A stretch of DNA of 37,405 bases from CAYJRR01 sp964372275 [NCBI: uncultured bacterium] (lineage in GTDB: Bacteria; CAYJRR01): NCBI GenBank assembly GCA_964372275.1, contig CAYJRR010000033.1, positions 1 through 37,405 of the forward strand, given 5' to 3'. The notes below the pieces were generated by a model, which was not told the DNA's origin, made no database searches, and saw only the letters and a list, made by a program, of their open reading frames with translations. Below are positions 1 through 8,469 of the stretch, piece by piece. The translations under genes were made by a program, and so were the position numbers. Numbering within the stretch: position 1 is the first letter of the stretch; the number at the start of each line of letters is the position of its first letter.

Positions 1-1296
1 TTCGTCGAGCGCGGCGATGGCGAGGTCGATTTGCGCCTCGTCGACGATCAGCGGCGGAGCCACCACCAGATGGCTCACCCATCCCATCGCGAAGACGCCG
101 CGCTTCATCAAGTCGGCGGTAACGGCATCGACCACCAGCGGCGCGCGAGCCGCCTTGTCCTGCGGAGTGTTGAACGGATCGCGGGTGGCCCGGTCCTTCA
201 CCAGGTCGACTGCCCAGAACAGCCCCATCCCGCGCACGTCGCCGATCGACGGGTGCTTCGCCATGAGTCCCTTGAGCTTCGCGCCCAGGACCTCCCCTGT
301 CGTCCGCGCGCGGTCGAGGAGCCCGAGCCGCCGGTATTCGTCGATGGCGGCGATCGCCGGGGCGAGCGTGAGCGGGTGCGCCTCGTAGGTGTGCCCGTGG
401 GCGAAGAAGTGGTCGTCGAAGTGGCGGGCGATCTCCTTCGAGGTGGCGACCAGGCCCAGCGGCGCCGCTGCGCCGGTGATCCCCTTGGCGGTGGTGAGGA
501 TGTCGGGGACCACCCCCCAGTGGTCGACGGCGAACCAGGAACCGGTCCGCCCCCAGCCGCTCATCACTTCGTCGGCGATCAGCAGCACGCCCCGCTTCCT
601 GGCCAGCGCCGCCAGCTTCGGCAGGTACTCCTTCGGCGGTACGAGCACGCCGTTGGTCCCGACGATCGGCTCGACGATGACCGCGGCGACGTTCTCGTCG
701 TGGTCGATCATGTAGGCGAGGTAGTCGGCGCAGGCGGTGCCGCACTCGGGATAGGTCCGACCGAGCGGACAGCGGTAACAGTTCACCTCCGGCCCGAAGA
801 CGACGCCGTCGATCTTGCCGGCCGGCTCGACGTACCAGCGCCGCAGGTCCCCCGTGGCGGCGATCGATCCGGCGGTGGAGCCGTGGTAGCTCGTGTAGCG
901 GGCGACGATCTTGTGCTTGCCGGTGTAGAGGCGCGCGATCTTGATCGCCGCTTCGTTCGCCTCGGTTCCCGAGGTGGTGAAGAAGAACTTCTCCAACCCA
1001 CGGGGCATGACCTCGAGAAGCTTGAGCGCAAGCTTCGCCCGGACGTCGCAGGCGAAGGCGGGGCTGACGAAGGCGAGCTCCCGCGCCTGGGCGCAGATCG
1101 CTTCGATCACCGCCGGGTTCTGGTGTCCCAGGTTGTTGCAGACCAGCTGCGAGGAGAGGTCGAGGTAGCGCTTCCCGGAGGCGTCCCAGAACCAGCACCC
1201 CTCCGCCCGGGTGACGTGCAGCGGCCGCCAGTCGCGCTGGAAGCGCCAGGTGCCGTAGGTGTAGCGGGCGGTCGTTTGCGAAACGTCGAGCGACAT
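1..1296 (-). CDS. Class III PLP-dependent aminotransferase (partial, C-terminus beyond window)
   Basis: Reading the minus strand from an ATG at 1296 gives 432 open codons running off the left edge of the window. The protein is a fold-type I, class III aminotransferase, which moves an amino group from an amine or omega-amino acid to a keto acid using pyridoxal phosphate. Visible family marks are SGTEAN (about 109-114, phosphate cup), YHG (137-139), IADEVMSGWGRTG (240-252, with the PLP-ring Asp at 242) and TTAKGITG with the Schiff-base Lys at 271. An insertion at 172-189 carries four cysteines (NCYRC...ECGTAC), seen in a subgroup annotated as aspartate-, taurine- or GABA-type aminotransferases; the substrate cannot be fixed from sequence. 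GGAGG lies 7 bases upstream of the ATG. It is divergent from the HAD phosphatase across a 102-bp gap that must hold both promoters. Confidence 0.92.
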   Translation of the reverse strand, partial: MSLDVSQTTARYTYGTWRFQRDWRPLHVTRAEGCWFWDASGKRYLDLSSQLVCNNLGHQNPAVIEAICAQARELAFVSPAFACDVRAKLALKLLEVMPRGLEKFFFTTSGTEANEAAIKIARLYTGKHKIVARYTSYHGSTAGSIAATGDLRRWYVEPAGKIDGVVFGPEVNCYRCPLGRTYPECGTACADYLAYMIDHDENVAAVIVEPIVGTNGVLVPPKEYLPKLAALARKRGVLLIADEVMSGWGRTGSWFAVDHWGVVPDILTTAKGITGAAAPLGLVATSKEIARHFDDHFFAHGHTYEAHPLTLAPAIAAIDEYRRLGLLDRARTTGEVLGAKLKGLMAKHPSIGDVRGMGLFWAVDLVKDRATRDPFNTPQDKAARAPLVVDAVTADLMKRGVFAMGWVSHLVVAPPLIVDEAQIDLAIAALDE

Positions 1297-1398
1297 CGGG
1301 GCCTCCGGGGTGCGGAACCGGATCATACCGAAGGGCATTGTCGACGTGATGCACCCGACGCCTTGAGCCCTGACACCGGCTGCGCGAGGATCGACCCG

Positions 1399-2085
1399 AT
1401 GCGACCCACGGTTCTCTTGTTCGACATCGACGGGACATTGATCACCACCGGCGGGGCGGGGCGGAAGGCGATCGTGCGGGTGTTCGAGCGGCTTTTCGGG
1501 AGGGCGGACGCGTTGTCGTTCGACTTTTCGGGGATGACCGACCGGGCGATCGTCCGGCGAGGACTGTCGGCGATGGGACCCGCGGCCGGCGAGGAGGAGA
1601 TCGATCGCGTGCTCGAGCCCTACCTCGAATGCCTGCGGGACGAGGTCGCGCGCGCGACGGTCTACCGGCTCCACGACGGGATGGCGGCGGCGCTCGACGC
1701 GGCGGCCTCTCGTCCGGGGATCGGTCTCGGGCTGGGAACGGGGAACATCCGCGAGGGGGCGCGCGTGAAGCTCGATCGCCTGGGGATCTTCGACCGCTTC
1801 GCCTTCGGCGGTTTCGGCAGCGATCACGAGGACCGAACCGAGCTGGTCCGCATCGGCGCGCGGCGCGGCGCGGAGACGCTCGGGGTGCCGTTCGCCGACT
1901 GCCGGGTGGTGGTGATCGGCGACACCCCCAAGGACGTCGCCGCGGCGCACGGGATCGGCGCCGAGAGCGTGGCGGTGGCGACGGGACACTTCGACGTGGC
2001 GGCGCTACGGGCGGCGGGTGCGACCTGGGCCTTCCGCGACCTCGCCGAGAGCGGGGCGGTGGAGACGCTCATCGGGGATCGTTAG
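1399..2085 (+). CDS. HAD-superfamily phosphatase, phosphoglycolate phosphatase-like
   Basis: A 228-residue HAD hydrolase. Motif I is FDIDGTL at the N-terminus, with the nucleophile and general-acid aspartates both present. Motif II is the Thr of GLGTGN, and motif IV is VIGDTPKDV with the two Mg-binding aspartates. A helical cap lies between motifs I and II, so this is a C1-cap enzyme of the Gph/PGMB type that dephosphorylates a small phosphometabolite. The ATG at 1399 was chosen because GAGGA sits 8 bases upstream and the protein begins directly with the first beta strand (PTVLLFDIDG); the frame is open far upstream but that part has the composition of non-coding GC-rich DNA. The exact substrate is unknown; phosphoglycolate is only the commonest annotation for this cap type. 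Confidence 0.88.
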   Translation: MRPTVLLFDIDGTLITTGGAGRKAIVRVFERLFGRADALSFDFSGMTDRAIVRRGLSAMGPAAGEEEIDRVLEPYLECLRDEVARATVYRLHDGMAAALDAAASRPGIGLGLGTGNIREGARVKLDRLGIFDRFAFGGFGSDHEDRTELVRIGARRGAETLGVPFADCRVVVIGDTPKDVAAAHGIGAESVAVATGHFDVAALRAAGATWAFRDLAESGAVETLIGDR

Positions 2086-2126
2086 CGAAGGCGCTTCGAC
2101 GCGCGTCGGCGAAGATCGGGTCGAAG

Positions 2127-4700
2127 TCAGGTTCCGATTCGGCGCAGGGCGATCAGCGGGGCGTCCTCGTCTTCGGCGCGCGGCGCGGCGAGGTCGATGT
2201 CGCAGGCCAGCATCCAGTCGGCCTCGCCGTCCGGGGAGACGATCTTCTGCACCGCCTCGAAGCGTTTCGGCGCGACGGCGCGAAGCAGCGTGTTGTGCGG
2301 TCGGCGCGCGGCCGGGGTGAGGTCGATCGAGGGGTGCTCGGCGAAGTAGGGGGCGATCGCCTGCTCGATGCGCGAGGGGGCCCAGTCGGGTCCGGCGAGC
2401 GCGGCGGCGGAGTCGTAGTCCTTGTCGGCGATCGCCTTGAGCAGCCGGTGCAGCTCGTTGCGGACGCGGGCGGCGAAGGACTTGAAGTCGACGGTGGGGT
2501 CGAGGGGGCGGCGTAGGCGAGCGGCGGCCGCGGTGGCGGTCGCGACCGAGGCCGGAGCGGTAACCGTTCCCGTTTCCGCCGCCGAACGCGCACCCGTTCC
2601 CGAACCCGATTCGACCCGCCCCGCCCACTCGTCGAGGAGGCTCGAGTCCACTCCCCGAACCAGCGCCCGCAGCGCCTCGATCACGTCCTCCACCTCGTCG
2701 GTGCGGTAGACCGCCGGCACCGTCTGCACGAGCGTCTTGTAGGCCTGCGACAGGTACCGCAGCAGCACCCCCTCGCTGCGCTCCAGACCGTATTCGCGCA
2801 CGTAGTCGTTGAACGAGACGAAGCGCTCCAGCATCTCCCGCGCCACCGACTTGGGGCGGATGTTCTCGGCGCCGACCCAGGGGTGGCGCGCGGCGAAGTC
2901 GTTGAAGGTGGCGTAGACGAAATCGCGGTTCGGCTTGGGGTGCTCCATCTTCTCCAGCTCCGCCATCCGCTCCTCGTACTCCACCCCCGCCGCCTTGAGC
3001 TCCGCCAATTTTTGGCTCTTCAACCGGTCGAGCTGCTTGGCGAGCACCACCTCCGGGTTCTCCAGGATCGACTCCACCTGCGACAGCACGTCGAAGGCGT
3101 AGGTCGGAACCTCGGGGGAGATGCGCGGCAGCGAGTCGACCAGGTAGAGAGAGAGGGTGTGGAGAAGCGAGAAGTCGCGCTGCAGGTCGGGGGCGGCATG
3201 GATCTGCCCGCGGTCGACCTCGACCAACCGCGCCGAACGCAACGTGCGGAACCGCTCCGCCGCCGCGCGCCGGGCCTTCCGCTTCGCGTGCGGCGGCTCG
3301 TGCGACCGCGCGATCGTTTCCACCAGCCGCCGGTATCCGCCGCCGCGGCGCCCGGTCGGGACCTGGAGCATCGAGAGGAGCAGCCCGAACGTCACCTCGA
3401 ACCGCGACTCCAGCCGCTCCGGCTCCTGATTCTTCAGTTTCTCGAAGGTGGCCTGGTCCCAGTGGGCGTAGCCCTTGGTCGGGGGCTTGTGCTTCACCAC
3501 CTTCCGGCCGGCTGCCGCCTTCGCCTCCAGCTTCTTGTTCTCGATCACGTGCTCGGGGGCCTGCGCCACCACGTAGCCGCGCTCGTCGAACCCCTTCCGT
3601 CCCGCGCGGCCCGCGATCTGGTGGAAGTCGCGCGCCGAGAGGATCGCCGTCTTCTGCCCGTCGAACTTGCAGAGCTGGGTGAAGAGCACCGTCTTGAGCG
3701 GGACGTTGATCCCCATCCCCAGGGTGTCGGTGCCGGAGACGACCTTGAGCATCCCCTGCTGCGCCAGCTTCTCGACGGTGAGGCGGTACGTCGGGAGGAG
3801 CCCCGCGTGGTGCACGCCGATCCCGTGGCGCAGGTAGCGCGCGAAGTCCTTGCCGAAGGGGGTGGTGAAGCGCACTCCGTCGAGGGCCGCCCGGATCGCC
3901 TCCTTCTCCTCGCGCGAGGAGAAGTTCACGCTGGTGAGGTTCTGCGCCTGCTCGCACGCCGCTCGTTGGGTGAAGTTGACCAGGTAGATCGGCGCGCGTC
4001 CCTGGTCCACCAGGGTCTCGATCGTCTCGTGCAGCGGCGTGTCGCGGTATTCGAACTCCAGCGGCACCGGACGGACGGCGCTCTTCACGCGGACCACCTC
4101 GCGACCGGTGGTCGACGTCAATCCCTCCTCGATGGCGGTGGTGTCGCCGAGCGTCGCCGACATCAGCAGGAACTCGGTCCGCTCGAGCAGCAGGAGCGGC
4201 ACCTGCCACGCCAGTCCCCGGTCGCGATCGGCGTAGTAGTGGAACTCGTCCATGGCGACGGCGTGAATCGGAACCTGATCCTCGCGGATGGCGAGGTTCA
4301 CCAGGATCTCGGCGGTGCAGCAGACGATCGGCGCGTCGCGGTTGATCGTCGCGTCGCCAGTCATCATCCCCACGTTTTCGGCGCCGAACGTCTCGCACAG
4401 CGCGAAGAACTTCTCGTTGACCAGCGCCTTGATCGGGCAGGTGTAGTAGGAGCGGCGCCCTTCGCACAGCGACTTGTAGTGGAGGAAGGTGGCGACCAGC
4501 GACTTGCCCGATCCGGTCGGTGTGGAGAGGACGACGTGCTTCCCGTCGAGCAGCGCCAGGATCGCCTCCTCCTGCGCCTCGTAGAGCGTGAGCCCCGTCG
4601 CGGCGACCCACGCCATGAACCGGTCGAGGACCTCCCCCGGCGGGAGCGACCCGCCGGACGTCGGCGCGGCGGCGGAGAGCGGCGCGGGGGCGGCGGCCAC
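2127..4700 (-). CDS. DEAD/DEAH-like superfamily 2 helicase with DUF3516 C-terminal region
   Basis: An 857-residue SF2 helicase related to Ski2/Brr2-like enzymes. Visible motifs are the Walker A TPTGSGKS (60-67), DEFH as the Walker B/motif II (151-154), SAT (181-183) as motif III, and [10 protein letters not shown] (361-370) as the arginine-finger motif VI. The long C-terminal half matches what I know of DUF3516, which always follows this helicase core in bacteria. Expected activity is ATP-driven RNA or DNA unwinding; the physiological substrate is not established for the family. The start is GTG at 4700, after a short purine-rich stretch. The N-terminal ~18 residues are Ala/Pro/Ser-rich and probably disordered. 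It stands alone: convergent with the HAD gene (41-bp gap) and followed upstream on the same strand by the HExxH gene. Confidence 0.93.
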   Translation of the reverse strand: MAAAPAPLSAAAPTSGGSLPPGEVLDRFMAWVAATGLTLYEAQEEAILALLDGKHVVLSTPTGSGKSLVATFLHYKSLCEGRRSYYTCPIKALVNEKFFALCETFGAENVGMMTGDATINRDAPIVCCTAEILVNLAIREDQVPIHAVAMDEFHYYADRDRGLAWQVPLLLLERTEFLLMSATLGDTTAIEEGLTSTTGREVVRVKSAVRPVPLEFEYRDTPLHETIETLVDQGRAPIYLVNFTQRAACEQAQNLTSVNFSSREEKEAIRAALDGVRFTTPFGKDFARYLRHGIGVHHAGLLPTYRLTVEKLAQQGMLKVVSGTDTLGMGINVPLKTVLFTQLCKFDGQKTAILSARDFHQIAGRAGRKGFDERGYVVAQAPEHVIENKKLEAKAAAGRKVVKHKPPTKGYAHWDQATFEKLKNQEPERLESRFEVTFGLLLSMLQVPTGRRGGGYRRLVETIARSHEPPHAKRKARRAAAERFRTLRSARLVEVDRGQIHAAPDLQRDFSLLHTLSLYLVDSLPRISPEVPTYAFDVLSQVESILENPEVVLAKQLDRLKSQKLAELKAAGVEYEERMAELEKMEHPKPNRDFVYATFNDFAARHPWVGAENIRPKSVAREMLERFVSFNDYVREYGLERSEGVLLRYLSQAYKTLVQTVPAVYRTDEVEDVIEALRALVRGVDSSLLDEWAGRVESGSGTGARSAAETGTVTAPASVATATAAAARLRRPLDPTVDFKSFAARVRNELHRLLKAIADKDYDSAAALAGPDWAPSRIEQAIAPYFAEHPSIDLTPAARRPHNTLLRAVAPKRFEAVQKIVSPDGEADWMLACDIDLAAPRAEDEDAPLIALRRIGT

Positions 4701-4779
4701 CGCCCCTACCTACCGGGGATCGGCGGGCGCGGCAAGGACGACCGGCCGTGGCGGCCGCGCGGATCGACGAGGGGCGGCG

Positions 4780-5613
4780 TCAGGGGCGCGGCTGGTTGAT
4801 GCAGTCGGTCGACGGGCCGGTGCGCAGCCGGTCGAGCAGTCTCACCAGGTTCCCGGTCGTGGACGCGGCCGGAACGGTCGCGGGAAGACGTTCGTCGAAG
4901 CAAGGTGCCCGGCGCGGGAGCTGGCGCAGGCACGAGCCCAGGTTGGACGCGAGCCACGCGATCTCCTCCGCACGGTAGGCGGCGCAGAACCGGTCCGGCT
5001 GGTGGACGAGCATCTCGATTGCGATGGCGAAGTATTCGGCGCCGTCGTTCTCGAGCGCGTGGAAATCTTCTCGGTAGCGGCGGGGGACGCCGAGCGTCTC
5101 CAGTCGCCGATCCAGGTCGTTCCGAAACCGATCCAGCTCCTCCGGCGAATGCCCCTGCCTCCGTCGTAGCGCGTCGGCGTAGAGAGTCGCCGGATCCCCG
5201 GACCAGCGCTGGGCAAGCGAGCGATAGCGAATCCGGAGGAACTCCTCCACCTTCCCCGCGGGAGCGCAGCCGCCGTGCCAGTGGTGCGCCATCTCATGCA
5301 GGGGCACGCGTCCCGGATCGCTCCACAGCGCCACCACCTCCGGGAGCGCGAGTCCGCTCTCCTCCGCCTCCCGGCGCAAGGCATCTTCCCGCCGGGGACC
5401 GAGGAGATGTCGACGGTCACCGGACTGCCGTCGCAGCGGGCGAGGCAGCCGGGGACGGCCTCGATCCCGGCTGCGACCGCCCGCGCGCTGCTCGGCCGTT
5501 CCGCCGCGGACGACGTACTCCCCGGTGAGCGCTGATAGCAGACCCTCGGCGTCGGCACCGACCGCGCCGGTACGGCGCCAGCCGCACCTTGCGCGCGGGG
5601 CGGACGTTACCAA
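4780..5613 (-). pseudogene. HExxH metallopeptidase-like gene with two apparent compensating frameshifts
   Basis: The last ~200 codons are one clean frame containing HEMAHHWH, a zincin HExxH signature, then a helical region ending in CINQPRP and TGA. Further upstream the coding signal changes frame twice. Good codon use (G/C in third positions) gives GADAEGLLSALTGEYVVRGGTAEQ in the HExxH frame. Around 5490 the plausible protein moves to another frame (AVAAGIEAVPGCLARCDGSP, then VTVDISSVPGG), and around 5385 it returns to the HExxH frame (EDALRREAEESGLALPEVV). The uninterrupted frame between those points is Arg/Pro-rich and looks spurious. This fits two compensating indels, real or from assembly. 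The start is unclear: TTG at 5613 or GTG at 5558, neither with a good ribosome site, and no signal peptide is visible. Function beyond a zinc-dependent fold is unknown. Confidence 0.5.
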
Positions 5614-5708
5614 CGTTTCACACGGCAGTCGTTCGAAGGGTGCGGCGCGGTCTCGCCGCAGGAATTCGGGTGGTCGGGCCGCCACTCGGGAGGTCGGGGC
5701 CCGACTTC

Positions 5709-6044
5709 GTGAAGACTCCGCCCAGACGGGTGCTGATCGTCGGATTCCGATCCGACGTGCGTCGCAATCTCCGCGTGGCCTTCGAATCGGCCGGTCATTC
5801 GATCGTCGAGGTGGCCACGGGTGCCGCGGCGCTCGATCACCTCTTCTCGAATGCACCGGCGCCGCACGCGATCCTGGTCGATACCGGCCTTCCGCCACCG
5901 AACGGCGATTCCCTGGTCGCGGTTCTCCGCTCGTACACCCGACTTTCGCGGATTCCGGTGATCCGACGGAAGCGGGGCGAGAGCGCCGCCGGCGTCGTGC
6001 GCGCAGTCGAAGCCGCGCTCGCGGACGATTCCCCGACGGGCTAA
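5709..6044 (+). CDS. Stand-alone receiver-domain protein with degenerate phosphorylation site
   Basis: A 111-residue protein that is almost exactly one CheY-like receiver domain. It begins RRVLIVGFRSDVRRNLRVAF, has ILVDTGLPPPNGDSLVAVL with the candidate phospho-acceptor Asp58 in the usual place, and ends in an amphipathic helix. The Asp/Glu pair that normally follows beta1 is absent (VGFRSD), and the Thr/Ser position after beta4 is lost (PVIRRKRG), although a Lys is near. It is therefore probably a pseudo-receiver or a weakly phosphorylated one. The GTG at 5709 gives a normal receiver length; an upstream extension in the same frame has poor composition. No kinase or output gene adjoins it: it faces the large membrane protein convergently and diverges from the HExxH gene. 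Confidence 0.62.
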   Translation: MKTPPRRVLIVGFRSDVRRNLRVAFESAGHSIVEVATGAAALDHLFSNAPAPHAILVDTGLPPPNGDSLVAVLRSYTRLSRIPVIRRKRGESAAGVVRAVEAALADDSPTG

Positions 6045-6067
6045 CCCGTGGCGCCGCGTCGGGGCGC

Positions 6068-8443
6068 CTACGAAGATCGTTGGCGTGACGGCGCCACGCG
6101 CCCCGGACGCGCCAGGAACGCGGCAAGGCCGATCGCGGCGAACCCGGCGACCGCGACGATCGATGTCCACGCGCCGGGCCGGCGCACCGGGCGGATCGTC
6201 ACCTCGGTCGCGCCCGCCGGGACGAGGGCCTGCGTCAAGGCGCCGTAGCCGGGGTGCAGCGGCAGCGGGACCTCCTCCGCGCCGACCGTCGCCGTTCCGC
6301 GGAGAAAGCTCGCGAAGTTCATCGCCACCGTCAGCGGACAACGCTCCGGCGTACGCACCCGCAGGCGGACAGTCTGTCCGTCCGGCTCGACCGAAGCCCG
6401 GTCGACCAGCGCCTCCGCGCAGCGCGGGGAGACCTCGGACGGAAGCCCCGCCGCGCGGACCGCGTCGTCCTCCTCGACGACGAGCGCCAGGCGCCCGAGC
6501 TCGGCGTGGAGACCGGTCCCGGCCGAGGCCATCCGGTCGGCGAGGGCCTGCACCGTCTTTTCGCGGACGAGGGCGGCGCTGAACCACGCCGGTCCGGCGG
6601 TCGGGCCGAGCGGGCGCAGGCGGAGCGACTTGCCCTCGAACGTCCCGAGGAAGGCGACGTTGTAAAGCTGCTGGAACAGGTCGAACGGCGGCCCCGAACC
6701 GAAGTCGAAGTAGACGTAGGTCGGATCGAACGGCATCCGGTGGACGGCGAAGTAGAGCTCCAGGAACCGGCGCGTCGGAAAGGCGTACCCGCTCAGGGAC
6801 GACAGGCCGAGGGCGTAGGCGGTGTTCGTCCCCAGCGACGGCAGGTCGTTGGTGAGCTCGATCCGGGTGAGCAGCGATCGGAGCTGCGGCTCCTGCCGCA
6901 GCGCCTCCGCGCGCATCTGCGCCGGTCGCCGCGTCGTGATCTCGGGGGTCGGATAGGGATTGAGCCGCTCTCGGAAGGCGCCGAGGCTCCCGCCGGCCAG
7001 GGCGAGGAGAAGCGCGCCGGCAGGAAGGGCGTCGGCGAGGCGTGGACGGAGGAGAGGGAGCGCCACGACGCCGGCGGCGAGGAGCCATCCGAGGGCCTCC
7101 CGGACCGGCGGCGAGACGGCGAACAGGACGCCGGCCACGACCGGACCTCCGACGACCGCGCCGAGCGGCCACCCGTCGGCCGACCGCCCGAAGCGTCGCA
7201 ACAGCGCCGCCCCGGCGACGATCGGCACCGCGAGCGCGAACGGCAGGATGGCGCGCGCCGGCACGCGGAAGCTGTCGAGCATCGGGAAGACCTTCGCCAG
7301 CCACGTCGACGCCGGAGCGACGTTCATCGAGAAGACGACCGCGAGCAGCACGCTGGCGCCCAGGCCCGCGGCGAGGGTCCTCGACCGCCGCCACCACGGG
7401 ACGAGCGCCAGCAGCACGAGCGGCGGACCGATCGGGAAGTTCACCTCGTGGTGGTAGGTCAGCTCCCTCGACGACGGGATCCAGCGTTTGGACCACGGGA
7501 TCGACGAGAGCCAGTCGCTTGACACGGCGGTGAGATAGCTGAAGGTGACCGGCTCGCTGCCCAGCGATCGCCCGCCGTCCGTTCCGCGGGCGTAGTCGAA
7601 CATCGCCAGGAAGTGGGGGAGCGACGCCAGTACCGAGCCGGCGCCGATCAACAGCACCGGCAGCGCCCGCGCCGCGACTCCGCGGGGGTCGGCGCGGTCG
7701 CGCGCGATCCACGCGCCGGCGACGGCCAGGAGGACGGGGCCGCCGAAGACGGCGCTGTAGAGCGTCATCTGGTGTCCGGGGGCCTGCAGCACGTGGAGGT
7801 AGGCGATCGCCGCGACCGCGGTGAGCGTGACGGTGAGCCGGCCGTTCGCCGCCGCCAGCAGCAGCGCCAGCGTCGCGAGGAAGGCGAAGCTCCCCAGCAC
7901 CAGGATCTCGTGGCCGTAGCCGAGGCGCCAGGCGAGCACCGGCGCGAAGGCGAAGACGGCGGCGAGGCCGACCTGCGCCGCCCGCCCGGGTCGGAGCGGC
8001 GGTCCGGCGTCGTCCGGAGCGGACCACGACCGGGCGAGGTCGACCGTCGCGCGACTGCCGAGGAAGGAGGCGATCACCTGGATGACGAAGGTGACCAGGT
8101 TCGCGCACGCCACCGGCGACAGACCCAGCCGCCCGGCGAGGCGGTAGACCGGGAGCGATCCGGTGATCGAATGCCCGGCGACCCCGCCGAGCGCGTTGAG
8201 GCGATAGAGGAAGCGCGTCCAGTCGCCGTCCTGCTCCAGGATGTCGCGGACCAGCGGAAGGGTGATGTAGGTCCCGTCGTGGCCGCTGATCTGGAGGCCG
8301 GGAGACCATCCCAGGAGCAGGAGCCACGTCGCCGGGACCAGGACCACGCCGATCGCCAGCAGGCGCAGGTCCTCGCGCTCGGCGCTCTCCACGCGAACGG
8401 ACCGTTCCGCCTTGGGGACGCCCTTCCCCTTCGGTCGTTTCAT
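6068..8443 (-). CDS. Large multipass membrane protein, YfhO/GT-C-like
   Basis: 791 residues from an ATG at 8443. After a short basic N-terminus comes a transmembrane helix (LLAIGVVLVPATWLLLLGW), then a luminal loop with ISGHDGTYITLP, then roughly ten further hydrophobic helices up to about residue 500. A soluble periplasmic region of about 250 residues follows, and a final transmembrane helix (SIVAVAGFAAIGLAAFLA) with a basic tail. This layout, with an acidic residue in the first loop, resembles YfhO-type or GT-C polyprenyl-phosphate-sugar glycosyltransferases, but I cannot identify a family with certainty. Its start lies only 26 bp from the start of the divergent lipoprotein gene, so one promoter must lie inside the other gene. 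It is not obviously part of an operon. Confidence 0.72.
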   Translation of the reverse strand: MKRPKGKGVPKAERSVRVESAEREDLRLLAIGVVLVPATWLLLLGWSPGLQISGHDGTYITLPLVRDILEQDGDWTRFLYRLNALGGVAGHSITGSLPVYRLAGRLGLSPVACANLVTFVIQVIASFLGSRATVDLARSWSAPDDAGPPLRPGRAAQVGLAAVFAFAPVLAWRLGYGHEILVLGSFAFLATLALLLAAANGRLTVTLTAVAAIAYLHVLQAPGHQMTLYSAVFGGPVLLAVAGAWIARDRADPRGVAARALPVLLIGAGSVLASLPHFLAMFDYARGTDGGRSLGSEPVTFSYLTAVSSDWLSSIPWSKRWIPSSRELTYHHEVNFPIGPPLVLLALVPWWRRSRTLAAGLGASVLLAVVFSMNVAPASTWLAKVFPMLDSFRVPARAILPFALAVPIVAGAALLRRFGRSADGWPLGAVVGGPVVAGVLFAVSPPVREALGWLLAAGVVALPLLRPRLADALPAGALLLALAGGSLGAFRERLNPYPTPEITTRRPAQMRAEALRQEPQLRSLLTRIELTNDLPSLGTNTAYALGLSSLSGYAFPTRRFLELYFAVHRMPFDPTYVYFDFGSGPPFDLFQQLYNVAFLGTFEGKSLRLRPLGPTAGPAWFSAALVREKTVQALADRMASAGTGLHAELGRLALVVEEDDAVRAAGLPSEVSPRCAEALVDRASVEPDGQTVRLRVRTPERCPLTVAMNFASFLRGTATVGAEEVPLPLHPGYGALTQALVPAGATEVTIRPVRRPGAWTSIVAVAGFAAIGLAAFLARPGRVAPSRQRSS

Positions 8444-8469
8444 CGACGCCGATCGTATACTCGCGCTCG

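Noticed and set aside
31-1398. A long plus-strand frame running into the HAD gene
   Set aside because: It is the complement of the aminotransferase gene, whose minus-strand protein has all family motifs; the HAD protein begins at 1399.
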